Assembly: GCF_030852425.1 (NCBI RefSeq)
Contig: NZ_NSDM01000017.1
Location: forward strand, 84,102 to 148,101
Reading direction: 5' to 3'
Source: Saccharothrix longispora
GTDB taxonomy: Bacteria; Actinomycetota; Actinomycetes; Mycobacteriales; Pseudonocardiaceae
Length of the DNA stretch: 64,000 nucleotides
Shown piece by piece: positions 10,001 to 18,624 of the stretch. Made by a program: the position numbers and the translations under genes. The stretch's first letter is position 1; each line of letters begins with the position of its first letter. Below the pieces are notes generated by a model. That model searched no databases, was not told the DNA's origin, and was given only the letters and a program-made list of their open reading frames with translations.

Positions 10001-11185
10001 TCACGGTGCCTGCTCGGCGTCCGCGGGCAGGCCGAGCAGCTTCGCGCCGAGGACCGCGACGTGCAGCGAGAGCGCCTGCGACGGGTCGTCCACCGAGTAC
10101 CCCGTCAACTCCTTGACCCGTTGGAGCCGGTAGGTGACCGTGCGGACGCCGACGTGCAGTTCCCTGGCGCAGGCGGTCGCCACCTGGCCGCAGGCGAAGT
10201 AGGCCGACAGCGTGTCGAGCAGTGGCCGTTCACCGCCCCGCGCGCCGCGCAGCGGCTCCAGCACGACCGACACCAGGTCGGCCAGCGCGGCGCTGTCGCG
10301 CAGCAGCACCTGGTACACCAGCAGGTCCTCGGCCCGGTGCTGCCGGCCCGGCAGTCCCAACCGGCCCGCGATGTCCACCGCGTACCGGGCCTGCTCGAAC
10401 GACCGCACCACACCCCCCGGCCCCGACTGGGCGCGCCCGACCCCCACCGACCACGCCGCGCCCGCACCGAGCGCACCGGTCACCTGGCGCACGAACTCGT
10501 CGATCACCGCGACCATGGTCCCCGGCACGACGCACACCAGCAGGTCGCTCTTCGTGGTCACCAGGACGTCGCGCGAGTCCAGCCGCAGGTGCAACGACGC
10601 CTCCACCGCCCTGGCCACCTCGCCCCCGTCCACCACCGGCTCCGCCGCCCGCACCACCGCCACCACGTTGCTGCCGGCCAGCCGCAGCCCGAACCGCTCC
10701 GCCCGCTCGGCCAACCGCCCCAGGTTGCGCCCGTCGAGCAGGTCGTCCACGAACTCCCGCCGGAACGACTCCTCCTGCCGCACCGACCAGCGCTGCGCCT
10801 TCTCGTACCCCTCCGTGACCGCCATCACCGCCGCGTCCGCCGCGCGCAGCACCGCCTCACCCGCCGCGCGCACCGCGTCGGCGTCCCCCGCCCCGCGCAC
10901 ACCGGTCAACAACGGCCACGCCAACCACGTGGCACTCAAGTGCAGGTCGATCACGCCCCGCAGGGGGATGCCCCGCTCGGCCGCGCGCGAGCCGACGTCG
11001 TGGCGCACCCGCAACCGGTCCGCACCGAAGGACTCCCCCGTCACGCTGACCTCGTCGAGATCCGCGACGTACTCCCCGATCAGGTCCGCCGGAACGCCGT
11101 GGGCATCGCGGCTCGCCCGCTCCGCGATACCCGTCAACAGGTCCGACCGGTCGTCACGCACGGGGCTCCGCCTGATTCGCGCCAT
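10001..11185 (-). CDS. PucR family transcriptional regulator
   Basis: 394 residues. The C-terminal 60 residues form the PucR helix-turn-helix (ACARELHVGVRTVTYRLQRV), preceded by a GGDEF-like/CdaR middle region (VGVGRAQSGPGG) and an N-terminal helical sensor part of about 160 residues. ATG at 11185. Matching 17-bp palindromes lie 20 bases upstream of the start and just after the stop, which suggests autoregulation and control of something nearby. No metabolic gene is adjacent on its strand, so the effector cannot be inferred. Confidence 0.85.
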   Translation of the reverse strand: MARIRRSPVRDDRSDLLTGIAERASRDAHGVPADLIGEYVADLDEVSVTGESFGADRLRVRHDVGSRAAERGIPLRGVIDLHLSATWLAWPLLTGVRGAGDADAVRAAGEAVLRAADAAVMAVTEGYEKAQRWSVRQEESFRREFVDDLLDGRNLGRLAERAERFGLRLAGSNVVAVVRAAEPVVDGGEVARAVEASLHLRLDSRDVLVTTKSDLLVCVVPGTMVAVIDEFVRQVTGALGAGAAWSVGVGRAQSGPGGVVRSFEQARYAVDIAGRLGLPGRQHRAEDLLVYQVLLRDSAALADLVSVVLEPLRGARGGERPLLDTLSAYFACGQVATACARELHVGVRTVTYRLQRVKELTGYSVDDPSQALSLHVAVLGAKLLGLPADAEQAP

Positions 11186-11204
11186 GGAGCCAGTCTCACA
11201 GCAC

Positions 11205-11221
11205 TTGCCGGAACCCGGCAA
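11205..11221. promoter_or_regulatory. PucR-type operator upstream of the pucR-like gene
   Basis: Perfect inverted repeat TTGCCGG-AAC-CCGGCAA centred 28 bases before the ATG at 11185. It shares both arms with the repeat at 9975-9993; only the 3-base spacer differs. Assignment to the PucR protein is inference from placement. Confidence 0.6.
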
Positions 11222-11330
11222 TCGAGGGCGTTCGCTTCGGCCTGCGTCGGGTCTGTTTCCCGTCAGCCGTGCCTGTGACCATGGGACCCATCGCCGGCGC
11301 CGCCGGTCCGCGACCGAGGGGGGTGCCGAC

Positions 11331-11750
11331 ATGCGGTGGTCGCTGTGGCTCGTGCAGATCGGCCTGCTGCTGGGCGTCCCGGGCGTCCCGGGCACCGCGC
11401 GGTGGGTGACGGTCGTCCCGGCCGCGCTCGCCACCGGGGCGCTCGCCCTCGGGTACGGCGCGCGGCGGCGGCACAGCGCGCGCCTGCTCCGCCTGCACGG
11501 GGACGACCTCGCGCCGGGCGCCGTCCGCTCGGCGGAGCACGAAGCGCCCACCACGTGGGAGGAGTTCGAGCGGCAGCGCTTCCGGGCGATCGCGGAGCGG
11601 CTCCAGGACGAGGACCGCGAGTTCACCGCGCGCATCCGCGCCCTGGACCGGGCCGGCGGCACGACCGCCTTCCTGGCGCGCCTGCTGCCGGGTGGTCCCC
11701 GCCGTGCGCGCCCGTCGCCCCGACCGGACGGCGGACCGGGCGACCGGTGA
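11331..11750 (+). CDS. Small membrane protein with cytoplasmic helical tail
   Basis: 139 residues of unknown function. Two hydrophobic segments lie in the first 45 residues (around LVQIGLLLGVPGVPG and VTVVPAALATGALALGYGA). A charged, probably cytoplasmic region follows, including a helical stretch EEFERQRFRAIAERLQDEDR. ATG at 11331 follows a GAGGGGGG ribosome-binding site. It is transcribed away from the PucR gene and could be under the 11205-11221 palindrome, though that is only positional. Confidence 0.6.
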   Translation: MRWSLWLVQIGLLLGVPGVPGTARWVTVVPAALATGALALGYGARRRHSARLLRLHGDDLAPGAVRSAEHEAPTTWEEFERQRFRAIAERLQDEDREFTARIRALDRAGGTTAFLARLLPGGPRRARPSPRPDGGPGDR

Positions 11751-11786
11751 CCGGGTCGGGACCGGTCGGACCGCGACGAACGCGCC

Positions 11787-12878
11787 CTACCCGGTCTCGC
11801 GCAGCCAGTCGAGCACCGTCTCGTGGACGCTGTCGTGGCGCTGGAGGTCGAAGTGGTTCAGCCCGCCCAGCCACCGCCGGTCGGCGTCCAGTTCGGGGTG
11901 GGCCGCGCTGACCGGGTCGACCAGCAGGTCGCCGATGATGCGGCTGAACGCGCTGTCCTCGGAGCGGGACAGGGTCGCGGACACGAACAGCTGCCGCACG
12001 CCGGCCGGCGGCGGCGGGTCCTCCCGGCGCTCCGCGTCCTCACCGGCCCACTGGTGCTCGTGCAGGTAGCCCTCCGCCAGGTCCTTGATGCCGTCGCTGC
12101 GCAACGCCAGCAGCCAGCACAGCGGGGCGGCCGGCCAGAGCCTTTCGAGCACCGCCGCGGTGCGGGCGACGGCGCGTTCCAGCGGCGCCCCGGCGTGCGG
12201 CGTGCCCAGGCACACCAGGCGCGTCACCAGCGACGAGCAGCGCGCCCCCCGTTCGTGGGCCTGGTGCGCGGCGCTGCGCGCCACGAGGCCGCCCATCGAG
12301 TGACCGACGAGGACGATGTCGGTGACCTCCACCGGCCACGCCCCGACCAGCTCGTCGAGCAGGTCGACCAGCTCCCGGCCGTTGTCGGACACGTGGCGGC
12401 CGGAGTTGTAGCGCAGGTACAGCGGCGTGCACGGCACGGCGGCGGCGAGCCTGCTGCCGAAGTCGGTGCCGGAGCAGCCCTTCTCGGGCTCGTCGGCGTG
12501 GAACCAGGAGCGCTCGGTGTCCACGAGCCCGTGCAGGAACACCACCAGGCGTCCCCGGGCGGACGGGTAGGCCGCCGCGAGCGAGGCGCGGTCCAGCCGG
12601 ACCCGGCGGTGGTCGAGCCGCAGGGACATCGCCGAGGGCAGCGTGTCGCCGCGCGGGGCCACCCGGTCGCCGAAGGCGCCGTTGGCGAACCCGATCACCC
12701 GCTGCCCCACCTCGGACTTCACCAGCGCGCCGGGCGGCCACAGCCCCGTCGCGCCCGAGGCGACGGCGTCGGGCAGCGCCCGGACCGCGCCCAGCACCGC
12801 GCCGAACGCCCGGGACACCAGGTCGACGCCCAGGCCGGCCCCGTCCACCGGGCCGGGTGACGTGGGAATGAGCACCAT
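11787..12878 (-). CDS. Alpha/beta hydrolase, lipase/PGAP1-like
   Basis: 363 residues. The nucleophile elbow is GHSMGG in IVLVGHSMGGLVARSAA, the oxyanion region is FLHGLVDTERSW, and the C-terminal catalytic His is probably in LGGLNHFDLQRH. The fold resembles triacylglycerol lipase or PGAP1-like esterases. No signal peptide is evident, so it is likely cytoplasmic. I chose ATG 12878 because GGTGAGGTG lies 6-8 bases upstream; an in-frame GTG ten codons earlier has none. Substrate unknown. Confidence 0.78.
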   Translation of the reverse strand: MVLIPTSPGPVDGAGLGVDLVSRAFGAVLGAVRALPDAVASGATGLWPPGALVKSEVGQRVIGFANGAFGDRVAPRGDTLPSAMSLRLDHRRVRLDRASLAAAYPSARGRLVVFLHGLVDTERSWFHADEPEKGCSGTDFGSRLAAAVPCTPLYLRYNSGRHVSDNGRELVDLLDELVGAWPVEVTDIVLVGHSMGGLVARSAAHQAHERGARCSSLVTRLVCLGTPHAGAPLERAVARTAAVLERLWPAAPLCWLLALRSDGIKDLAEGYLHEHQWAGEDAERREDPPPPAGVRQLFVSATLSRSEDSAFSRIIGDLLVDPVSAAHPELDADRRWLGGLNHFDLQRHDSVHETVLDWLRETG

Positions 12879-13012
12879 GTCGCTGCACCTCACCCGCTCG
12901 GTCGGCACCCACCGTGACGGTCACGGTTCGCGATGAGTACCCCGATCGGTGTACGAACACACGTTCCCGCGACGCACCCGGTAGAACCGCAGGTCGGGGG
13001 CGGGACGGTCGC

Positions 13013-13651
13013 TCAGGGCAGCCGGTCGTACCCGACGAAGGTGAACACGCGCCCGCCCGCGACCAACGGCCGCGGTTCACCGCGGAAGCGGTGCGCACCG
13101 ACGCCGAAGCCCTCGTCCGGCCCGGACAGCCAGTGGCGGTCGAACCCCCGCTGCTCGAACCACCCGCAGATCGACGGCACCAGGTCCGGGGCGCCGCGGT
13201 GCCGGGTCCAGAGCACCGTGCCACCGGTCGCGCACAACCGGGTGCAGGCATCGACGGTCCGCTCGACGTCCTCGTCGGTGATGTTGCCGAACACCCCGCA
13301 GACCAGCACGAGGTCCGCCTGCGCCAGGTCGAGGTAGTGGTCGGTGGCCGAGGCGTCGGCCGTCACCACCTCCACCCCCGCCAGGCCCGCCGCCCGCGCG
13401 GCCTCCGCCGCGATCCCCGCGTTGCGCGGGTCCAGCTCCACCAGGCGCGCGCGGACGTCGTCCCGCCTCGGGTGCCCGGCGAGCACCTCCAGCAGGTCGC
13501 GCCCCTGACCGGCGCACAGGCTGATCACCCGCAGCGGTCCCGGCGGGCCGTCGTCCAGGGCGGCCCTGACCTGCGCCTGCACGGCGCGCAACCGCAGCGA
13601 CAGCGACGAACCGGGGCGGTCGTAGTCGTCGTGCCAACCGAGCCAGTCCAC
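13013..13651 (-). CDS. Class I SAM-dependent methyltransferase
   Basis: 212 residues with GTG start. Motif I reads ISLCAGQGRDLLEVL, the acidic ribose-binding residue is in ARLVELDPRNA, and a motif-II-like LADLVLVCGVFGNI follows. The layout is a compact Rossmann-fold methyltransferase like those annotated DUF4388/Methyltransf_25 in actinobacteria. It lies between the hydrolase and the ATP-grasp gene on the same strand with 75-130 base gaps. Target unknown. Confidence 0.72.
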   Translation of the reverse strand: MDWLGWHDDYDRPGSSLSLRLRAVQAQVRAALDDGPPGPLRVISLCAGQGRDLLEVLAGHPRRDDVRARLVELDPRNAGIAAEAARAAGLAGVEVVTADASATDHYLDLAQADLVLVCGVFGNITDEDVERTVDACTRLCATGGTVLWTRHRGAPDLVPSICGWFEQRGFDRHWLSGPDEGFGVGAHRFRGEPRPLVAGGRVFTFVGYDRLP

Positions 13652-13727
13652 GGCGCCGACCCTACGGCGACCGGTCGGCGCCGGGAAGCCCCGCCGACCG
13701 GACCGGCCACGGGCCTTCGCGTCCGGG

Positions 13728-14930
13728 TCAGCGGCGGACCTTCGCCTCCAGGGCGCGCCGACGTGCGCTCACGTCGTCCGGGTCGTCGCCGTGCACCAGC
13801 AGTTGCAGGGTGCTCTGCCGGGCGCTGTCGTCGGTGCGCGCGGTGTCGTGGCCCGAGGTGACCAGCAGGCCACCGGCCGCCAACGCCGGGCGCAGCTCGA
13901 CCAGCAGGTCGGCCAGGGGAGCGGCGACCACCAGCTTCACCGACTCGGCGGGACCGTCGAGCGCGTCGGGCCGGACCGACTGGAGCGCGAGCAGCGGGAC
14001 CGACCCGCCGGTGATGCGGAAGTTCAGGTCCAGCATCACCAGCCGGCCGTCCGCGGTCTGGGCGCAGTCCAGGCTGCACAACCCCCGGTAGCCGACGTCG
14101 GCGGCGCGCTGGGTGATGGCCACGCACTCGGCGAGAAGGTCCGCGGGGGGCTGGGTGACCGCGCCGAACAGCCCACCGACGTAGACCCCGGCCTCGTCGA
14201 CCCGTTGCTCGGTGACGGCGAGCAGCCGGGCCACGGCGTCCGTGCCGACGTAGAGCTGGACGCCCCAGTTGCGCAGGAGGTCCAGGTACTCCTCGACCAC
14301 GAACTCGTCGAGCACATCGGCGAACAGCGGCAGCACGACCCGTTCGCCCGCCCGGTGCAGGTAGACGTCGAGGCTCGCGCCGTGCGCGTCGTCGGTGGCG
14401 GCCTTGAGCACCCACGACTCCCCCGCCGGCGCCGCCTCGGCCAGGTCGGCGCGCGACACGACTCCGCGCCGCGCCTGGAAGCGCGGCGAGACGAACGTGC
14501 CGATGCTCGCCTTGTTGTTCAGGAAGCCCACGAGGCGCGCGGTCTTGACCGCGTCCTCGTCGGGGCACAGCGAGGTGGGCAGCGGGTACTCCATCGCGAG
14601 GAGCAGTCCGTCCAGCCTCGCCTCGGTCACCCGGGCCGCGAACTCGGCCTCGGTGCGGAACTCGCGCAGGTCGGTGCCGACCGGCAGGCCGCCGTCGCGC
14701 AGCTGCGCGAGCAGCGCCGGGTCCGTGCCACCGGCGCTGCAGATCAGCGGGGTGCCCGCGGCGATGGCGACCGGTCTGGCGGACAGCGCGTCGCGGGTGG
14801 TGCGGTGCCTGCTCGCCGGGACGGCGGTCTCCAGCGCGGGTCGCGCGGAGACGGCGACACCGCGGCCGTACACGTCGGCGAGCGCGCGCGGGGCGCCGAC
14901 GGAGGGCGACAACAGATCGGAAGTGCTGAT
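13728..14930 (-). CDS. ATP-grasp domain protein with possible ATC start
   Basis: About 400 residues. ATP-grasp elements are visible: SWVLKAATDDAHGASL, DEFVVEEYLDLL and the metal/ATP loop VMLDLNFRITGGS. I place the start at the ATC of 14930-14928 because AGGGGGAG lies just upstream and the residues after it are plausible. No ATG or GTG exists nearby in frame; the next option is GTG at 14873, which has no ribosome-binding site. The ligase-type reaction is inferred from the fold; substrates are unknown. It is divergent from an RsbW-like gene across a 364-base region holding a perfect palindrome. Confidence 0.7.
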   Translation of the reverse strand: MSTSDLLSPSVGAPRALADVYGRGVAVSARPALETAVPASRHRTTRDALSARPVAIAAGTPLICSAGGTDPALLAQLRDGGLPVGTDLREFRTEAEFAARVTEARLDGLLLAMEYPLPTSLCPDEDAVKTARLVGFLNNKASIGTFVSPRFQARRGVVSRADLAEAAPAGESWVLKAATDDAHGASLDVYLHRAGERVVLPLFADVLDEFVVEEYLDLLRNWGVQLYVGTDAVARLLAVTEQRVDEAGVYVGGLFGAVTQPPADLLAECVAITQRAADVGYRGLCSLDCAQTADGRLVMLDLNFRITGGSVPLLALQSVRPDALDGPAESVKLVVAAPLADLLVELRPALAAGGLLVTSGHDTARTDDSARQSTLQLLVHGDDPDDVSARRRALEAKVRR

Positions 14931-15124
14931 GGGGCTCCCCCTGGGAGGTGGTGGGTCGACCGCGCCCGCCGCCCGGGTGGCGGGCGCGGGGCACGGCGTG
15001 AACGGTGCGGGTGACGCCGGAAACGGGAACGGGGCGGGGCCAGGAGCCGTCCGCTGCCGCGCCGCAGTCGCGCCTGCGGGCCGGATTCCGCGGAACCGCA
15101 GGTGACCAGCCCGGATGTGGGCTG

Positions 15125-15144
15125 TGTGGGACCACGGTCCCACA
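15125..15144. promoter_or_regulatory. Perfect 20-bp palindrome between divergent genes
   Basis: TGTGGGACC-AC-GGTCCCACA is a perfect 9-bp inverted repeat with a 2-bp centre in the 364-base region (14931-15294) between the ATP-grasp gene and the RsbW-like gene. Its size and position fit an operator for a dimeric regulator. I see no other gene in this region. Confidence 0.5.
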
Positions 15145-15294
15145 TGTGCCCGCAGCACCCGACCGGCGGTGTCCCGCCGAGGCGTCCCGGAGGACGGGGA
15201 CAGGGGTCGGGCTGAGGCGTGCGCCCGGCGATCACGGGTACCCCCGGGGAACCGCCGCGTGAGGGCGGTCGCCTCGTCCCCGGAAGAAGGCCCC

Positions 15295-15780
15295 GTGCCG
15301 ATGCCCCCTCCCCCCGGTCCCGTCCCCGACAGGTCGTCCTCCGGGCACGGCCTGACCGAGGACGAGGTGTTCCTGGAGACTTCGGTGCGCTTCGGGAACC
15401 TGGCCGCGGTGCGGGCCCGGATCGGCGTCCTGCTGGAGGCGTTCGGCGAGGACTTCGTGCAGGACGTGCAGCTCGTGTGCCACGAACTGGCCTCCAACGC
15501 CTGCGACCACGCCGACGAGCCGCACCACCTCCGCCTGCGCAGGCGGGGCCGCGACGGGAGCGACGACCTGCTCGTCGAGGTCCAGGACGCCTCCGCGGAC
15601 GCCACGCCGAAGCTCGGCACGTCGACCGCCGGACCCAACCGGGGCAACGGCATGAAGATGGTCGAGGCGCTCAGCGACGACTGGGGCGTGCGTCGCACGG
15701 ACGACGCGAAGGTCGTCTGGGCCCGCCTGCGCCTGCCGAGCCAGGACCGCTCGAACCGGGGCCTCCCGAACCGGAGCTGA
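15295..15780 (+). CDS. RsbW-like anti-sigma factor/ATPase
   Basis: 161 residues of the HATPase_c_2 (SpoIIAB/RsbW) family. The N-box is CHELASNACDHAD, the G1-type box VEVQDASADATP and a G2-like GNGMKMVEALSDDWG. GGAAGAAGG precedes a GTG at 15295 and an ATG two codons later (15301); either could be used. Such kinases bind a sigma factor and phosphorylate a STAS antagonist. No STAS or sigma gene is adjacent, so the partner is elsewhere. Confidence 0.8.
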   Translation: MPMPPPPGPVPDRSSSGHGLTEDEVFLETSVRFGNLAAVRARIGVLLEAFGEDFVQDVQLVCHELASNACDHADEPHHLRLRRRGRDGSDDLLVEVQDASADATPKLGTSTAGPNRGNGMKMVEALSDDWGVRRTDDAKVVWARLRLPSQDRSNRGLPNRS

Positions 15781-15909
15781 CCGGAGGCCGGGTGCCGGTG
15801 GGTCGAGCCGCCACGGCCGCGGCCGCGCCTGCCGGCTGATTCGGCGAGGTCGTCCGGGGACCGCGCCGCAGGACCGCCGTCGAACGACCGACAAGACCCG
15901 AAGAAGATG

Positions 15910-15933
15910 TTGTTAACGCTAACGCGCTAACAA
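15910..15933. promoter_or_regulatory. LacI-type operator upstream of the GH127 gene
   Basis: A 24-base near-palindrome bounded by TTGTTA and TAACAA, with internal GTTAACGCTAAC and GCGCTAAC. This is the AT-rich, CG-centred form typical of LacI/GalR operators. It lies in the 427-base space (15781-16207) before the secreted arabinosidase, which otherwise holds only a promoter. The regulator is not adjacent; a LacI gene lies at 62415-63431. Confidence 0.55.
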
Positions 15934-16073
15934 TTCCGAGGTTGCGACCCGATTTTCAGATTCCGCAGTGCGCGAAATGTGAAGACCTCTGACCGGCACT
16001 GCAACGGGTCCGAGTACTCGATCATCCACACTCGTCCGCTCAGGTGAGCGATCACATCAGAACGTCCACATCG

Positions 16074-16102
16074 TTGACGGACATCACCGTCGCCGTTACC
16101 TT
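16074..16102 (+). promoter_or_regulatory. Promoter for the GH127 gene
   Basis: TTGACG (16074-16079) and TACCTT (16097-16102) are separated by 17 bases, a good housekeeping-type match, 105 bases before the start codon. Confidence 0.5.
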
Positions 16103-16207
16103 CGGGCCCTGCACCGATCCTTTCGACGTGGTTACCGACCCATTCGGGTTGACCACTCGCGAACGTGGTCGCCGTCAATGACGACGATGCAGGAATGAGG
16201 TAGCCCC

Positions 16208-18532
16208 ATGTCGTCCTCACGGTTCACCCGCCGCACGTTGTTGCAGGCCGCGGGCGTCGCCGCCGCCTCGACCGCGGCACCGGTCCTGCTCCAGGGGACC
16301 GCCGCGGCCGACGCCGTGCCGCCGGTCCGGGCCGACATCGGCGTCTCGGCCCACCCGTTCGACCTCGGCCAGGCCCGGCTGACCTCGGGTCGCTGGTTGG
16401 ACAACCAGAACCGCACCCTGTCCTACCTGCGGTTCGTCGACGTCGACCGGTTGCTCTACAACTTCCGCGCCAACCACCGCCTGTCGACGAACGGCGCGGC
16501 GGCGCTGGGCGGCTGGGAGGCGCCGAACTTCCCGTTCCGCACCCACAGCCAGGGCCACTTCCTCACCGCGTGGGCGCAGGCGTGGGTCGTGCTGGGCGAC
16601 ACCACGTGCCGCGACAAGGCGAACCGCATGGTCGCCGAGCTGGCCAAGTGCCAGGCGAACAACGCGGCGGCCGGGTTCAACACCGGCTACCTGTCCGGGT
16701 TCCCGGAGTCGGACCTCGACGCGCTGGAGGCCGGCAGCCCGAAGGCCGTCTCGTACTACTCGCTGCACAAGACGCTGGCCGGTCTGCTGGACGTGTGGCG
16801 CCTGATCGGCAACACCCAGGCGCGCGACGTCCTGCTGCGGTTCGCGGGGTGGGTGGACTGGCGCACGGGCCGGCTGTCCTACAGCCAGATGCAGCGCGTG
16901 CTGGGCACCGAGTTCGGCGGCATGAACGCGGTGCTCGCCGACCTGTACCAGCAGACCGGCGACAGCAGGTGGCTCACCGCCGCGCAGCGGTTCGACCACG
17001 CCGCCGTGTTCGACCCGCTCGCCGCCAACCAGGACCGGCTCAACGGCCTGCACGCCAACACGCAGGTGCCCAAGTGGATCGGCGCGGCCCGGGAGTACAA
17101 GGCGACCGGCACCACCCGCTACCGCGACATCGCGCGCAACGCGTGGGCCATCACCGTGGGCGCGCACACCTACGCGATCGGCGGCAACAGCCAGGCGGAG
17201 CACTTCCGCGCCCCCAACGCCGTCGCCGCGTACCTCAACACCGACACGGCCGAGGCGTGCAACACCTACAACATGCTCAAGCTCACCCGTGAGCTGTGGC
17301 TGCTGGACCCGAACAACGCGGCCTACTTCGACTACTACGAACGCGCGCTGCTCAACCACCTGATCGGCCAGCAGAACCCGGCCGACGCGCACGGTCACTT
17401 CTGCTACTTCACCGGCCTGAACCCGGGGCACCGGCGGGGCAACACCGGTCCGGCCTGGGGCGGCGGCAACTGGAGCACCGACTACACCACGTTCTGGTGC
17501 TGCCAGGGCACGGGCATCGAGACCAACACCAAGCTGGCCGACTCCGTCTACTTCCACAACGGCACCACGCTGACCGTGAACCTGTACGTGCCGTCGGTGC
17601 TCGACTGGTCGCAGCGGGGCATCACGGTCACCCAGAGCACCACCTACCCCGCGAGCGACACGACCACGCTGACCGTGACCGGCAGCGTGGGCGGGTCGTG
17701 GACGATGCGCCTGCGCATCCCGTCGTGGACCAACGGCGCGACGGTCAGCGTCAACGGCGTAGCGCAGAACGTCGCCGCCGCGCCCGGCAGCTACGCGTCG
17801 CTCACCCGGTCGTGGACCTCGGGTGACGTGGTCACCCTGCGCCTGCCCATGCGGGTGGTCACGGTGCCCGCCAACGACAACCCGAACGTCGTCGCCGTCA
17901 CCTACGGCCCGGCCGTCCTGGCCGGCAACTACGGCAACACCACGTTGTCCGCGCCGCCCTCCCTCGACGTCGGCTCGATCACCCGCACCAGCGGCTCGGC
18001 GCTCGCGTTCACCGCGCGGGCCAACGGCGCGACGGTCAACCTGGGCCCGTTCCACGACGCCCACGGCTTCAACTACACCGTCTACTGGAGCACCGGTGGC
18101 GGCAGCGGGAGCGGCAGCTACCGACTGGTCAACGCGGCCAGCGGCCTGGTGCTGGGCATCCGGGACATGTCCACCGCCGACGGAGGCCTGGCCCTGCAGT
18201 GGGGGGACACCGGCACCGCCGACCACAACTGGCAGATGGTCCCCGACGGCGCCAACGTGCGCTTCCGCAACGTCCACAGCGGCAAGGTGCTCGGCGTGGA
18301 GAACATGTCCACCGCCGACAACGCCCGCGTGCTCCAGTGGTCCGACACCGGCACCGCCGACCACAAGTGGACGCTCGTCGACAACGGCGACGGCACCCAC
18401 AGGATCCGCAACGTCCACAGCGGCAAGCTGCTCGCCATCCAGGGCGGTTCGACCGCCCAGGGCGCGCAGGCGGTCCAGGACTCGGACAACGGCTCGGCCG
18501 ACAACCGCTGGAGGCTGGTCCGCAACGCGTGA
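16208..18532 (+). CDS. Secreted GH127 beta-L-arabinofuranosidase with ricin-B CBM
   Basis: 774 residues. The twin-arginine signal is RFTRRTLLQAAGVAAAS with cleavage near AAADA. The catalytic part (about 45-630) is the GH127/DUF1680 fold. The zinc-thiolate nucleophile site is recognisable: Cys in AEACNTYNMLKLTREL, the double Cys in TFWCCQGTGIETN, and a candidate Glu in SQAEHFR. A Gly/Ser linker (GGSGSGS) leads to a C-terminal ricin-B-like CBM of about 135 residues with repeated GKVLGVENMSTADN-like units. Family enzymes release beta-L-arabinofuranose from plant arabinan or extensin glycans. A LacI-type operator and a hairpin terminator flank it. Confidence 0.9.
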   Translation: MSSSRFTRRTLLQAAGVAAASTAAPVLLQGTAAADAVPPVRADIGVSAHPFDLGQARLTSGRWLDNQNRTLSYLRFVDVDRLLYNFRANHRLSTNGAAALGGWEAPNFPFRTHSQGHFLTAWAQAWVVLGDTTCRDKANRMVAELAKCQANNAAAGFNTGYLSGFPESDLDALEAGSPKAVSYYSLHKTLAGLLDVWRLIGNTQARDVLLRFAGWVDWRTGRLSYSQMQRVLGTEFGGMNAVLADLYQQTGDSRWLTAAQRFDHAAVFDPLAANQDRLNGLHANTQVPKWIGAAREYKATGTTRYRDIARNAWAITVGAHTYAIGGNSQAEHFRAPNAVAAYLNTDTAEACNTYNMLKLTRELWLLDPNNAAYFDYYERALLNHLIGQQNPADAHGHFCYFTGLNPGHRRGNTGPAWGGGNWSTDYTTFWCCQGTGIETNTKLADSVYFHNGTTLTVNLYVPSVLDWSQRGITVTQSTTYPASDTTTLTVTGSVGGSWTMRLRIPSWTNGATVSVNGVAQNVAAAPGSYASLTRSWTSGDVVTLRLPMRVVTVPANDNPNVVAVTYGPAVLAGNYGNTTLSAPPSLDVGSITRTSGSALAFTARANGATVNLGPFHDAHGFNYTVYWSTGGGSGSGSYRLVNAASGLVLGIRDMSTADGGLALQWGDTGTADHNWQMVPDGANVRFRNVHSGKVLGVENMSTADNARVLQWSDTGTADHKWTLVDNGDGTHRIRNVHSGKLLAIQGGSTAQGAQAVQDSDNGSADNRWRLVRNA

Positions 18533-18560
18533 CCGCGCGGGTGCGCCGGCGTGCCGTGCG

Positions 18561-18600
18561 GCCCACGCCGCCCACCGGTTCCACGGCGGGCGGCGTGGGC
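18561..18600 (+). terminator. Hairpin terminator after the GH127 gene
   Basis: GCCCACGCCGCCC and GGGCGGCGTGGGC form a perfect 13-bp stem with a 14-base loop, 29 bases after the stop codon. Confidence 0.7.
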
Positions 18601-18624
18601 CCACCCGACCACGAGGAGCCGGCG

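Noticed and set aside
16217..18604. A 795-residue minus-strand frame opposite GH127
   Set aside because: Antisense shadow; GH127 catalytic residues are all on the plus strand.
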